Positions 10,657 through 22,100 of a stretch of DNA of 52,962 nucleotides are shown in pieces. Under the pieces are notes generated by a model. The model was not told the origin of the DNA, ran no database searches, and worked only from the letters and a program-made list of their open reading frames with translations. This stretch comes from an uncultured Christensenella sp. (GTDB lineage: Bacteria > Bacillota > Clostridia > Christensenellales > Borkfalkiaceae). Location of the stretch: NCBI GenBank assembly GCA_910583545.1, contig CAJTXM010000014.1, positions 1-52,962 of the forward strand, given 5' to 3'. Position 1 is the first letter of the stretch, and each line of letters starts with the position of its first letter. Position numbers and translations under genes: made by a program.

Positions 10657-10682
10657 CTCCGCCGTCTTTTCAGACGGCGGAG
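10657..10682. other. Intercistronic hairpin without U-tract
   Basis: A perfect 11-bp GC-rich stem (10657-10667 with 10672-10682) and a 4-nt loop lie in the 70-bp gap between the 812-aa and 1484-aa lipoprotein genes. Neither strand has a T-run after the stem, so it is not a normal terminator. In operons such hairpins often protect the upstream mRNA from 3' exonucleases or set different expression levels; that role is inferred. Confidence 0.7.
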
Positions 10683-10699
10683 CGCTAAAACCGTTTAAA

Positions 10700-13138
10700 T
10701 TATTGCTGATCGGGAGGTGTGTCCAGATCGTGGTCGTAATGCCACCAGATGGGAGTCGAAAGGAAATCTACGTCGAAAAATCTTGTTCCGTTGTTGGAAA
10801 CTTTGATCATTATACTGCCGTTTGTATAGACGGTATAGGTTTCGCCGTAATAGGTGGTACCGCAGTCTGCAAGCGACTTGGTATAACCCAACTTTACAAG
10901 TTCCTCGGTAAGGACGGCGATAGCCGCATCGTGCTGAGCCTTGCTTATCTTGTAATTTTCGTCGCACTCCTCTATCATCAGTTTCAAAGAGATATAGTCG
11001 TAATGAGTGATACTTCCTCCGCTTGCCGTCTTGTCTTCTGTCACCCAGTCGAAGAAAGGTCCCGACATAGTGTCGCCGAAGGCTTTGCGGAATACTTCGG
11101 GCAAAGGCATTTTGGACGCGTCGCTGCCGAAAATCTGATTTAAGAGCGTGCCTGCGTCGATTTCGTCAAAGGGAAGCGCCGTATTGTGCGTTGCGTGGTA
11201 ATACTTGACCTGAAGCTGTTCCCAGCTCGAGGGAAGAACTCTCGCGGCGTAACCGTCGAACGTGCCTTCGGGAAGGGTCGTGGTTCCTACCTTAGTGAAC
11301 TTGGTTTCAATAGTACCGAGATATATGCCCTGCGTGAGATTGTAGGGGAATTCCACCGAATAGACAGTCTCGGTTTCGGGGTTTACGACGATAGTGAATT
11401 CGGCATATGTAGAAGCCTTTGCGCTCTGCGCATAGCTGTGCGCGGAAATCTGCATTGCGATGTCTCTCGTAACCGCAGGTTCGCGCAGAGAATACATATC
11501 GTAAGATTTCCACTTACCGTCTGCCTGCTGAACGCGTTTCTGACCCGCATATTCGAAAAGATTAGCGGAGAAATCGAAGTCGGGCAGTCTGTCTGCAAGG
11601 ATGCCGGAATACTGCTGTTTGCCTTCAAGCGCGCCTAAGTCTGCGTTATACTCGAAATAGTCGTAAATATTTTCGCTTATCTGTTTGTAACCCGTATACT
11701 TCTTGCTGTAAACGTTATCGTCGAGCGCGGCGGTGTACTTGGTGGTTGTTTCGTACAGAACGGCGTCGGAAGTAACGTAGCCTAAAACTCCCTCGGTGCC
11801 CTTGTTCGTAGTTCCGTTGGTTGCAGGGGTTTTGTATCCGCTTGCAGAATATTCGCCGTAATCGCCGTCGTCGGTGGAAGGAGCCGAAACAGTATGCTGT
11901 ACCGCGTGGAAGGTGTAGTTGTCTGCCCCCTTCATTTTATCGATCGCAGTCTGCAAAAGCGGAGTGAATTCGTCCGCCTCGTAGGGAGCGGGATCGGGCA
12001 CTTCGGTTGTGCCGACGTCGGTGAAGTTGAGAGTGACCGTAGTATACGACATTGCGGTCGCGCCCTCGGACGAGCCCTCTTCCTGTCCGCCGTAGTACAT
12101 AACCACGGTGGAAGCTTCCATCTTGACTATGCGGGTTTTGTCCTCGCTGAGTGTGATGAAGATGCTGTCGAACGTGTCGCCGTTGCCGAGCATAGGCGTG
12201 AGCGAAAATGCAAGATACGTTCTGAAATACAGATCTTCAATGGAGTTATTGTCTGCCTGATAGATGTAAACGTCGTTTGTCTGATCGTGTCTCCACATAT
12301 CGGCAATGTTGTTGCCGAGCTGGGTAAGGTGGTTCCACATATGCTGTTCTTCCCAGATAGCAGCTACCGACTGATAATCGGTGACGGGTTTTTGAGCAAC
12401 GTTGTTGTTCTTATCTATATAGACCTGATTGAAAGTGTGGTTGTCGCTGCCTGCAACGGGCGTTGCGTTTCTGCGGTAGTTGGAAATATCCTTTGCCGTC
12501 TTGCCCTTTTCGTTCCATTCGCCGTACCACGCGCCGTCCGACATCATTACCTTGTAGTCGTAGAGCGTTTCAACATCCTCGTTTTTGCTTGTAAGGTCGT
12601 CGTAAACGTCCTTGACTTCGCCCGAAACGGTTATCGAAGGATTGCCGAGTTCTGCGAACATTTCGGTTTTGAGATCGCCTACCTCGTCAGAGATGACTAT
12701 CGCCTTTACGGTTATTGTCGTCGAGCTTTTGACTTCGCTTGCAGCCGTGCTCGTTGCGGTGACGGTGACGTCAGCGTCGAACGAAGGATAAAGACCTTTC
12801 TTCGCCGTGATAACGCCCGTCGTAGAGTCGATTTCAACGTAGTTTGCGCCTGCGCCCGAAATTGTCCAGATGACCGTCTTTATAGGGAAATCCTCGATAG
12901 TGACCGTCATAGTGATTTTTCCGTCGGAGCCTGCGATTATTTCTTTCTTGTCAGCGCTGACGGTTATCTTTGCTTTACTCGGATCAAGAATGTCGTCTGG
13001 ATTGACGGGAACGTCTATCGTGGGGTCGTCGGGATTTTTTTGTGAATCCTTACAGCCCGCGAAGGCGAAAGCGGAAATTCCCACGCTTGCGCCGAGCATA
13101 AGCGCCGCAATTGTCTTTGCTATATTTTTGATTTTCAT
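10700..13138 (-). CDS. Lipoprotein with Big_2-like domain, paralogue of the next gene upstream
   Basis: An 812-aa predicted lipoprotein (lipobox FAGC, Cys29; AGAGGA site upstream). Residues about 55-145 resemble a bacterial Ig-like group 2 domain: a VTVTATSTA strand, then ITVKA at the end. The remainder is not a family I can name. Its layout parallels the 791-aa lipoprotein encoded immediately upstream: a helix ending D-N-Y, then long beta stretches, then a shared signature of form xGTxxxPxxFxGYxxRxxPSSWxxL near residue 635, and a C-terminal domain of about 150 aa. The two are most likely tandem duplicates that have diverged strongly. The repeated long beta stretches could be a LolA/LppX-like fold, which is speculation. 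Likely a surface substrate-binding component of the protease/Opp locus. Confidence 0.82.
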   Translation of the reverse strand: MKIKNIAKTIAALMLGASVGISAFAFAGCKDSQKNPDDPTIDVPVNPDDILDPSKAKITVSADKKEIIAGSDGKITMTVTIEDFPIKTVIWTISGAGANYVEIDSTTGVITAKKGLYPSFDADVTVTATSTAASEVKSSTTITVKAIVISDEVGDLKTEMFAELGNPSITVSGEVKDVYDDLTSKNEDVETLYDYKVMMSDGAWYGEWNEKGKTAKDISNYRRNATPVAGSDNHTFNQVYIDKNNNVAQKPVTDYQSVAAIWEEQHMWNHLTQLGNNIADMWRHDQTNDVYIYQADNNSIEDLYFRTYLAFSLTPMLGNGDTFDSIFITLSEDKTRIVKMEASTVVMYYGGQEEGSSEGATAMSYTTVTLNFTDVGTTEVPDPAPYEADEFTPLLQTAIDKMKGADNYTFHAVQHTVSAPSTDDGDYGEYSASGYKTPATNGTTNKGTEGVLGYVTSDAVLYETTTKYTAALDDNVYSKKYTGYKQISENIYDYFEYNADLGALEGKQQYSGILADRLPDFDFSANLFEYAGQKRVQQADGKWKSYDMYSLREPAVTRDIAMQISAHSYAQSAKASTYAEFTIVVNPETETVYSVEFPYNLTQGIYLGTIETKFTKVGTTTLPEGTFDGYAARVLPSSWEQLQVKYYHATHNTALPFDEIDAGTLLNQIFGSDASKMPLPEVFRKAFGDTMSGPFFDWVTEDKTASGGSITHYDYISLKLMIEECDENYKISKAQHDAAIAVLTEELVKLGYTKSLADCGTTYYGETYTVYTNGSIMIKVSNNGTRFFDVDFLSTPIWWHYDHDLDTPPDQQ

Positions 13139-13166
13139 TTTTTATTCCTCTTTATTTTATTTATGT

Positions 13167-15542
13167 TTATACGGTTTTCCAGACGTAGATCCAGAAATCG
13201 AGCGAACTGTCGTAGGGTTTGACCGAAACGCCGTCCTTTTCATACTCGCCGTAAGCGTTCTTTGTAAAGCCGTTCCTAACAAGAAATTCCTGTGTTTTCT
13301 TAATAATTCTGTCGATAGACCTGTCGCCGTCGAGCGCAACGTCGTAATAGAGTATTACGCAGGGCACCTGTCTCGAAGTACCGCCGGGACTGAAATACGT
13401 TGCAAGGGCGAAACCGAACGTATCGCCGAGAAGTTCGCTCGTGCCGAAGAAAGGCAGTGACGAAGCCGCTTCCTCGGAGCCTAAAAGTCCGGTAAAGAAT
13501 TCGTATGCGTTCTTCTCTTCCTCGTTGCCGTCGACCGTCTGATCGATGACAGTCAGATCATTCCAGCTCGAAGGCGGAATTCTCGGAACGTAGCCGTTGA
13601 AGCCGACGAAGCTGTCGGGCATTTTCGCCGTTCCCAGATCGGAGTAGTAAATTCTTACTTCGCCGTACATATCGCCGAGGAAATAGAACCAGCCGACTTC
13701 GATGAATTTTCCGTCCTGAACTACGACGTAGGGCGTGTAGTCGGCGAGAATTTCATAGCGCATTGCAAACAGTCCGAAGAGCGGAGCGTCGTTGCCGACG
13801 CCGCAGTACATCGTGCTTGCGACGGTGCACATAGTTTCGTCGACGTAGTAAACCGTTGCGTCTCTGCCGTTCACCGTCGCCTTTGCTGTCGCGGTGAATA
13901 TTTCGGGTGCGAAAGCGAAAGAAGCTCTCATATTGTTCATATCGCCGTTGTATGCGCGCGACGCGAGGTATTTGCCGGTTTCGATATCGAAGTTATAGCT
14001 GTTGTACGTATTTTCGTCCAGCCTGTGATAGCCGTACTGTTCGCCTATTTTGGGAGTTTTGATTTCGCTGTTGTTTGAAACGGTTATGCTGTAAGGCTCG
14101 AAGTAATAATCGCCGGGTATGACCGTCTCGTAATATCCCTCTATCTTATAACCGCCTGCCATATGCGAAGAGAGCTTGAATTCAAGCTTGTAATTATCGT
14201 AAGAGCGCATATTGTCTATTGCCGCGCCGAGAGCGTCGTGGTCGATAGCCGTTCCTGCGGTAGTCATAGGGTTGTGCTTGAATTTTTCTATCACGGGAAC
14301 TTCGACGTTTTCCGCTCCGCAGTTTATATAGCTGTAAAGCTTTTCTATTGCCTTATAGCCCGAAACCACCGCGTAATCGGGATTGCTTTCTGCGTATATT
14401 CCCAGAAGCTCGCCGTCCTCGATTATAAGTCCGAAGCGGTTTGCGCTGAACTCGTAGGGGTTAGACGAAGCAAGTACTTTCTGAATAAAGCCGTTGTCCT
14501 CACCGCTGTAATAGTAGCGCCAGTCTTCCTCGTCGAAAGTGAAGTCGGATACTTTAAGATTTTTGAAATTGTTGTAAAGTCCCGAATCGGCCCAGCTCAC
14601 CTCGTTGCCCTCGTCGTCCGTCATAGGGTAGTATTCTTCGTCGTTCATAAGGCTTAAAGCGACCTGCTGTGCAATTCCGCCGTTGTTCTTGTAGTCAATA
14701 CTTGCAAGATAACCTGTACTGCTGTCAACGTAGCTTGCGTGCCATCTTTCGCCGTTCATACTCGTCGAAATGCCCGAGAGTGTGACGGTTTTGACGTATC
14801 TTTCGTAAATTTCGAAGGTGTAAAGGTCAATGTCCATATAACCCTCGAAGCTTATCACGTCATCCTTTACGGTCGAAAGCATAGCTTCGGTGAGGACGGG
14901 CTGGCACGCAACGCAGATAACGATTTCGGCGTATTTTTCGCTGTTGTCGTTGCTCGTTGCCCTGACGGTTACGTCTTGGTCCTCCGTGACCGTCTTTGCC
15001 TTAAACGTACCCTTTTCGTCTACCGTGCCGTACTCTTCGCCGTCGACTACCGACCAGGTAACGTTCCTGTTGGAGTTGCCGTCGATAAAGTTGACGGTCG
15101 CCGAGAGTTTAGTCGACCTTCCGCTTCCCACAAGCTGATTTCCCGTAACGCTTACGGTCAGCGTGTCCAACAGAGGATTAGGTACGATAGGCACGCCCTT
15201 GCCCTTGAAAGTAAATACTTCCGTAGGAGCCGACTGCGTGTATTCGTCGCCCGACGAATCCGCTATTATCTGATAAGTGAAGTCGTTGACGACGGAACCT
15301 ACTTTATAATTCGTATTTGTCGCTTTGAGTTTCGCACCGTTTAAAACTACTATGTAGAAGTCGGCGTGTTCAACCGCGTTCCAGCTTATGAGTCCCTCGT
15401 CGGTGCATCTGACGTTCTGGGGAGTTGCAAGCCTGTTTGTCTGCGTATCGTCTCCGGGAGTCTTATTGTCTCCGCACCCTGCCAGAGCAAATGCGACGAC
15501 CGCGATAAGAACCGCACAGATAAATTTTTTAAATATTTTCAT
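13167..15542 (-). CDS. Lipoprotein with Fn3-like and Big_2-like domains
   Basis: A 791-aa predicted lipoprotein. An ATG at 15554 has its purine-rich site touching the start codon, so the internal ATG at 15542 is preferred. There AAAGGA lies 11 nt upstream and a clean signal peptide follows (lipobox LAGC, Cys23). Residues about 35-105 look like a fibronectin III fold (PQNVRC..., ISWNAVEHADFYIV). Residues about 115-205 look like a bacterial Ig-like group 2 domain (NVTWSV..., VTVRATS). The rest parallels the 812-aa paralogue downstream, including the PSSW signature near residue 675. The gene begins 15 bp after the 185-aa lipoprotein gene and ends 28 bp before its paralogue. Function unknown; binding at the cell surface is inferred. 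Confidence 0.82.
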   Translation of the reverse strand: MKIFKKFICAVLIAVVAFALAGCGDNKTPGDDTQTNRLATPQNVRCTDEGLISWNAVEHADFYIVVLNGAKLKATNTNYKVGSVVNDFTYQIIADSSGDEYTQSAPTEVFTFKGKGVPIVPNPLLDTLTVSVTGNQLVGSGRSTKLSATVNFIDGNSNRNVTWSVVDGEEYGTVDEKGTFKAKTVTEDQDVTVRATSNDNSEKYAEIVICVACQPVLTEAMLSTVKDDVISFEGYMDIDLYTFEIYERYVKTVTLSGISTSMNGERWHASYVDSSTGYLASIDYKNNGGIAQQVALSLMNDEEYYPMTDDEGNEVSWADSGLYNNFKNLKVSDFTFDEEDWRYYYSGEDNGFIQKVLASSNPYEFSANRFGLIIEDGELLGIYAESNPDYAVVSGYKAIEKLYSYINCGAENVEVPVIEKFKHNPMTTAGTAIDHDALGAAIDNMRSYDNYKLEFKLSSHMAGGYKIEGYYETVIPGDYYFEPYSITVSNNSEIKTPKIGEQYGYHRLDENTYNSYNFDIETGKYLASRAYNGDMNNMRASFAFAPEIFTATAKATVNGRDATVYYVDETMCTVASTMYCGVGNDAPLFGLFAMRYEILADYTPYVVVQDGKFIEVGWFYFLGDMYGEVRIYYSDLGTAKMPDSFVGFNGYVPRIPPSSWNDLTVIDQTVDGNEEEKNAYEFFTGLLGSEEAASSLPFFGTSELLGDTFGFALATYFSPGGTSRQVPCVILYYDVALDGDRSIDRIIKKTQEFLVRNGFTKNAYGEYEKDGVSVKPYDSSLDFWIYVWKTV

Positions 15543-15557
15543 AATTTCCGTCATCCT

Positions 15558-16115
15558 TTAATACGCGTAGGTCACGGTAACGGATACCGTCCTCGAATTC
15601 GTATTTTCATAAGAGTAGCTGACCCCGACCATTTTTCCGCCCTCGAAATCGACCGACAGAGTCATTTCCGACTTTGCGGAAACCGAAGACTTCAGAACTT
15701 CGCTTATCTTTTCCTGCGGTATTGTGCAGGTAAGATCTCCGTCTTTTATCTCGTATGCGGAAACAAGGCTTTCGCTGAGGTTCAGCCCCACTATCGCGCT
15801 TCCGCTCACGTTGTCCACCGACGACGTGGAAGTTGTTGTCTTCTGTTCGAAGTTGTCTGAGTACACCGTTCTGCTGTCCGCAACGGAAGCCGTTTTCGTC
15901 TGCAAGTCCACCTGAATAAGCCTGTTGAAAACGTAAACCGGAACGCCCTCGTCGATGAGTTCGACTTTTGCGTTTACGCTCACCGCGCCGTCTGCGGATT
16001 TTTTCATTCCGTCAACGTAGCCGGAGATCCCGTCGCCGCTTCCTCCGCAGGCGGAGAAGGCGAAAGCCGATGCGCACACTGCGCACAAAGATGCAACTAT
16101 AAATTTCTTTTTCAT
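15558..16115 (-). CDS. Small hypothetical lipoprotein
   Basis: A 185-aa predicted lipoprotein (lipobox FSAC, Cys23) followed by a Gly/Ser-rich linker and about 150 residues of alternating polar and hydrophobic strands. The pattern (VDLQTKTASVADSRTV, then several antiparallel-looking strands ending TVTYAY) resembles an open beta-sheet carrier of the LolA/LppX type, but no family can be named with confidence. It starts 12 bp after the protease stop, and its stop overlaps the ribosome-binding region of the next lipoprotein gene, so it is almost certainly co-translated with the protease. A partner, chaperone or inhibitor of the protease would fit its place; this is inference only. Confidence 0.8.
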   Translation of the reverse strand: MKKKFIVASLCAVCASAFAFSACGGSGDGISGYVDGMKKSADGAVSVNAKVELIDEGVPVYVFNRLIQVDLQTKTASVADSRTVYSDNFEQKTTTSTSSVDNVSGSAIVGLNLSESLVSAYEIKDGDLTCTIPQEKISEVLKSSVSAKSEMTLSVDFEGGKMVGVSYSYENTNSRTVSVTVTYAY

Positions 16116-16127
16116 TGTTCCGCCTCC

Positions 16128-19100
16128 TTATAAGCCTATCCTTTTTCTCAATGCGAACGCTGCCGCCGCTGCAACCGAGACCGTTGCGGCGATTGCCGCC
16201 GCGGCGTATGCAAACGCGGATACCGCGCCCTTTGCCGCCTCTTCGCCTTCGGGAAGAATCGCATTGCAGTATTCCTTGTACTGTTCGGTAAGGTCAAGAT
16301 ACTTTGCGTATTGCGCAGTATCCTTTAAAAGCATTCTCTCTTCCGCGGTGAGCGCGGTAATTTCGTTGGAAATTGATCTGAGAGTTGCGATATCCTTTGC
16401 CGAGAAAGTGTCGGAGAGCCCGTTTATCTTAGTTAAAAGATTTTTGAAATCTCTGCCTGCCGAAGCTACCTGCAATTCGGTAAGAGATGATTTTGCGTCC
16501 CTTACGGCCTTTATAAGCGCATCAGCCTGTTCCTGCGTATAGCCGAAGTCGGTAAGGCTCTGTTTCATCGCGTTGAGCGAAGCCACTGCATTGTTTATAA
16601 GTTTCGCGTCGGAGAGAGTTACTTTTTCAAGTTTTTTGATCTGTTCCGCGTATTCGATGAAGTCCGTCGTGTTTGTATCGGGAGCGATGTGTTCGCTCTT
16701 CTTTGCGGCGTCCGCTTTGCCGAAGCAGGCTTCGAATACGGGCGCTTTGTATCCTGTAAGCGAAGCGTTCGAAGCGAGCGTCATTTTAATAGGTTTGAAC
16801 GAACCTGCCAGATCTCTGAACGTGAAGTAGTAAAGTTCGTAACCGAACAGATCGAACTGATTGTGTAAAAGCCCGTAGCCGGGTGCGTCCTCGCTGAGTT
16901 CCGCTTTGGGGAAGAAGTCGGTTTCATCTTTCACCGAATAATACTGTGTTTCGAGTGCGGGGGCTTCGAAAGACTTAAACTCGACTTCCGCAAGGTTTTT
17001 ATAGCCGTTGAAAGCGTAGTTTCCTATCAGTCTGAGAGTATCGGGTAAAACGATTTTAGTTATTATATTGTTTCTGTTGCCTGCGTAGGTGTCTATTCTG
17101 ACCGTGCCGTCCTTGACTGTGAGAGTCTTGGTGTTCAGCGCGGCAGGAACGGATTTGAGTTCGAGCTTGCCCGAGGGCATCTTTGTGTAAAGCACACCCT
17201 TGTAGAGCGAAGCGTAGCCGTTGATTTCGCCCGTAGTCATTTCCACTCCCTCTTCGGTGAAGTAGAAGGTCGTCAGAGACGAACAGCCCAAAAACGCCAT
17301 AGAATCTATTTTTTCGATATCTGCGCCGAAACCGAATTTCATAAGCGCGGTATTCTTATAGAACGCTCTTTCGCCCACAGTCTTTAACTTGGGCGCAGTG
17401 AACAGAGCAATGCGCGTATAAGCGAAAGACATACTTCCGACAGAAACGAGATCGGGAGCGATGACGGGTGATACGAGCGAGGTGTTCGTAAACGCGCCGT
17501 CGCCGATTGTTTCAGCCGAAGCGAGGTTTGCCGTTACGAGGAAACCTGCGCCGTAGAACGCGTAGTCGCCTATTTTTCTGACGTTTGCAAGATTTATACT
17601 TTCAAGGTTTTCACAGCCCCTGAACGCGTACTGACCTATTTCGGTCACGGTTTCGGGAAGAGTTACTTTTCTTAAATTAACGTTGAAAGAGAATGCGAAA
17701 TCGGGAATTTTCGTAAGCGTATCGGGCAGAGTTATTTCGCTGAGCCCGGCACAGCCCATAAACGCGCCGTCGCCGATTGTTTCGACGCTGTCCAAAGCTA
17801 TCGCCTCGAATATGGGAGCGGTACCTCTCTCGGTCGCCCTCGAAAATGCGCCGTCGCCTATTTCTTTAAGGCTCATTGCATTGATTACGCCTGAAAGTCT
17901 TGCGCAGTCGGCAAACGCATATGCGCCGACGCTCGTAACCTTATCGAGGTTTACCGACATAAGCGACGTACAGCCGTAGAAGGTCTCCGCCTCGATTATT
18001 TTATCGGTCTTGCTCAGATCTATCGAAGTGAGCGACGTGCAGTATGCAAAGCAGTCTGCGCCGAAGTGAACGTTTCCGCCGTCGGGCATTACAACCGTCT
18101 CCAAGAGAGTGCATCTCTGGAAGGAGCCCATTCCGAAAGAGGAATTTGCGCCGACAGTCAGTTTTTCAACTTTCGACTGGAAGAACGCGCCCTCGCCGAG
18201 CTGTGCGCCTGCACCGATGACTATTTCTCTCAGTCCCGTATTTGCAAAGCCGTATTTATCAACGTTTTTGAGTTTGTCGAGGTTTACAACCGTTGCAAGC
18301 TCGGCACAGCCGTTGAAAGCTCTTTCGCCGACTGTTGCGTTTTCGGAAACGGTATCGGGGAATATTACCGCGGTAAGCGAAGTACATTCGTTGAACGCGA
18401 ACGCGCCTATCACGATATCGGGGTTTGCGAAGACTATCGAAGTGATATTTGCACCCGAGAACGCGCCCGAAGCTATTTTTTCGTATTTTTCGGGAAGAGT
18501 ATAATCGCCGAAATCGTTTGCAATCGCCGCAAGTATTACCTGCTTGCCGTCCTTTGACGTGAGAAGCGCGCCGTCGGCTTCGGTTGCATAATAAGCGTTG
18601 GTCTGTGTAACCGCGAACGTGCCGAGGCTTGTGCCGTCGAACGCGGACGCGCCGATTTTAACTAATTCGGTGTTGTCCGAAAGCGTCAGAACTTTCAGTC
18701 CCGAATCCCTGAAGCAGTACTCGCCGAGCGTAATCGCGCCGTCGGGGAGTCTTATTGCCGTGAGTTTTGTATCCGCATAGAAAGCCTGCGAAGAGATTTC
18801 GCCCACGCTTCCCTTGAATACGACGTCATCAAGAAGAGGATTCTGACAGAATGCGCCGAGACCTATAGAAAGAAGCGGATTGTGGAAAGTGACCTTTTTA
18901 AGGTGCGGATTTTTTGCGAAAGCGAAAACAGGGATAGAATTTCTTTCGTAGATATCCAGCGTTTCCACCGCGGTGTTTACGAACATTTCACGGCAGAGTT
19001 TGGTGTTTTCGCCGAGAATTATCGTAGCAAGCGAGGTGCAGTCCTTAAACGTCCTGCCGACCTTTTCGCCGCTTCCCTTCACGGGAGCTTCCGCCGCGTT

Positions 19101-22100
19101 TCTGAGGTGGGTCAAATCGATTTCAGTCAGTGCCGAACAGCCCTCGAACGCGCTTGCGCCGAGCGAATAGCACTTGCCGAGATCGGCTTCCGCCAAAACT
19201 TTACAGCCGTGGAAAGCATACGCGCCTATCATCTCGGCGCTGCCCAGACCGTGAACGTAGGTCAGCTTTTCGTCGTTGTAGAAGCTGTATTCCCTTATGA
19301 ATTTTACTGTAGTAGGAAGCGTAACCTCCCTCAGCCCCGAACAGTTGTAGAACGCGTATTTCTGAATTTCCTCCACGCCGTGAGGAACGGTCACGGAAGT
19401 CACCGAAGTGTTCATTGCGGGGATTTTGTTTGCGTCGTAGTCGTCCTCGTCAAGCTCTACCGACCTGTCGGTGTCGTACAGACAGAACGCGTACGGGCCT
19501 ATATAGAGTATGCCCTCGTCGTCGGGGATTTCGACGTGTCCGCCGAGTCCCTTATACGCAATCAGAGTCCTGTTTTCTATGACGAATTCGCTCTTGACCG
19601 TAACCTTTATTCTCGCCCTGATATTGGAATTTTCGGCAACGAGCGTTATTAACGCGCTGCCCTCTTTCAGGGCGGTTACCGTTCCGTCCTGTTCCACTTT
19701 GACGATTTTATCGTTGGAAGTGGTGTATTCGAGTTTTAATCTGTCCTCGATATACCACGGCTCGACCGCATAGGTAAGTTTGATTTTTTCGCCGGGGTAG
19801 AAGCTGACGCCTCCGTTGAACTCGGAAACATATTTTCTGTCGCCCGTGTCGCCGATGTCACTCGTCTGCGCCGCGCGCTTGTATGCGAACAGCGTATCGA
19901 AGTAAACGAAGTCGAGAGATTGAAGCGTGGCGTCGTCTGCCGTGCCCTTTGCGGCGTTCTTTTTGACTCCGTTTCCCGCAGTCTTGTTCTTACCGCCGTC
20001 CGCCGAAGCTTTGCCGTTTACCGCCGAAGCTTCCCTTTCCTTGACGTTAAGGGTTATAGTTGCCTGCAATCCGTCCATCCTCTCTACAACGGTGACCTGC
20101 GTCTTGCCTGCTTTAAGACATACGGCTTCGCCGTTTTTGAACTGTTTGGTTACGGGATCGGCTTTGATTATGGACGTATTGTAAGTCGTCCAGGTGAGAT
20201 ATTTGAGATAATCTTTGTCTGCGTCCAGAGTCTTGTCTTCGGAATAGAGATAATCCGTGAGATCTACCACGTCGCCGACGTATGCGGTGAGAACACTGAG
20301 AGGTCTTCCGCTCGCGTCGCCGTTGGAGGTGAAGCGGAACTCTCCGCGCGTGCCGGGAAGCTGACAGAGGAAAATATTAGAGTTGAGCGCATAGTCGTCT
20401 ATGGAGAACGCCAGCGCACTGCCGACGAGTGCGTCGGAATACAGCGCGTCAAGGTAGTCGGTGATTTCGAAACGGACTTTGTTGTCCGTGCCCTTGTTGC
20501 TGTAAACGGGGATGGGGTTTTCGCTTAAAAACGTGTAGCTCGAAGTCGAAGTGAACGCTACGGGTGTTATGGACTGAACGTACTGATTGTCGTAAACCGT
20601 GAGCGTTATGTAATATCTGTCTTTTTTCAGCGTCTTGTCGTAAACCTTCTCGTAGGTCGCTTCCTTTATGATGGGAGCTTCGTTGTCGAGATAGAAGTCG
20701 AACGCGAAGAAGTTTCTGACGTTGGTCGAAAGACCGCCGTCCTCGCCGTAGTCGAGTTTGCCCTGCATCTTGAATTCGTACTGTCTGTTGTTTACGAGCC
20801 CTATCTTCTGCGAGTTGATTTTAAGGAAATCGTAATAGGGTATCGGAGATCCGCCCTGCGAGAACGCTTTGTTCGCGTTGTAGTCGTAATGGTCGTACAC
20901 TACCTCACCCGTGAGTTTGTCGGTGATGGTGAAGTGCATTTCCTTCGCGTTTCTCAAAAGTCCTGCGTAGACTGCGGAAATTCCGTCTATCGTGCCGAGC
21001 ATATCCGAAATCGCTATGTGCTCTTCTGTTGCGGGAATTGCCTCGAACACCGTCTCGTCAAGATCGTAGAGATACGTTCCGAGGGGTATTATATAATTAT
21101 AGAAATAAGAGCCGTACGGGGTCGTTGCGAAATAATCCGCCTTTAATTTGTCCTCTTCGTCTATGCTTCCGTCGTGCGCTTCCGACTCTACTTCGTAATA
21201 GGTCTTGTCGAACAGCGGAGCTTCCGTCCAGTCGCCGAAGAACGCGAGATAGGGCGCGCTGAGGCTGATTTCATTTGCGTCCTTTGCAGTGAGCTTCAAA
21301 AAGCCTTCGACGTACATTCCGTAGGGGAACGACTGCGTTATATAGTTTTTATCCTCCGCGGTCATCGTATATACGACTTTTACTTTTGCCGAAGCTCTGC
21401 CATTTACCGTAAGCGTTGCGCCGTCCAGAGAAGCGTCTCCGCCGAGCAAAGTCACCGAGGTGTTTCCGCCGAGCATATAAGCCTTTTCGGCAACGTGGTT
21501 TTTATCCGACGAAGATACGCTTTCGGTCATACTGTCGAGAGAGACGTCGTATCTGAGCGTATCCGCGCTGAGATTTCTGACCGTGAATTCAAGGGTATAG
21601 ACGCCGTTTTTCTTCTTGTCGTCACCAAGCTCGAACTTGGGTCTGTCGGTGCCGTCGACTTCGATGAGCGCCTTCGTCTTTACCGCGTTTTTGAGACTTG
21701 CGAGACCTGCGCCCTGTTTCCTCGGAGAATAGGGGTTTCCCTCCTCGTTTTTGATTATCGTCGCGGTGGACATAAGAAGCGAGTTGCAAAGCTTCGAATA
21801 TTCCAGCGCGGTCATTTCGGGGTAAGTATCTTTGAGATACTGTCTTATAAGCACGACTATTCCGCATAGGTTGGGCGAAGCCATACTCGTACCCGAAATA
21901 GTGTCGTAACCGCCGCCGGGAACGGACGAAGTTATGTTTCCGCCGTGCGCCGTAATCTCGGGCTTTATTCCGAGAGACGGCGTGGGGCCCCAGCTTGAAA
22001 AGTCGCTCATAAACGGACCCGCCGCCTGATTGTAGCCGATTTTCAGAGTGCCCCTGTCCTTGGAAGCGAGCTTTGTACCGTCGTCCTTGGATATGGATAC

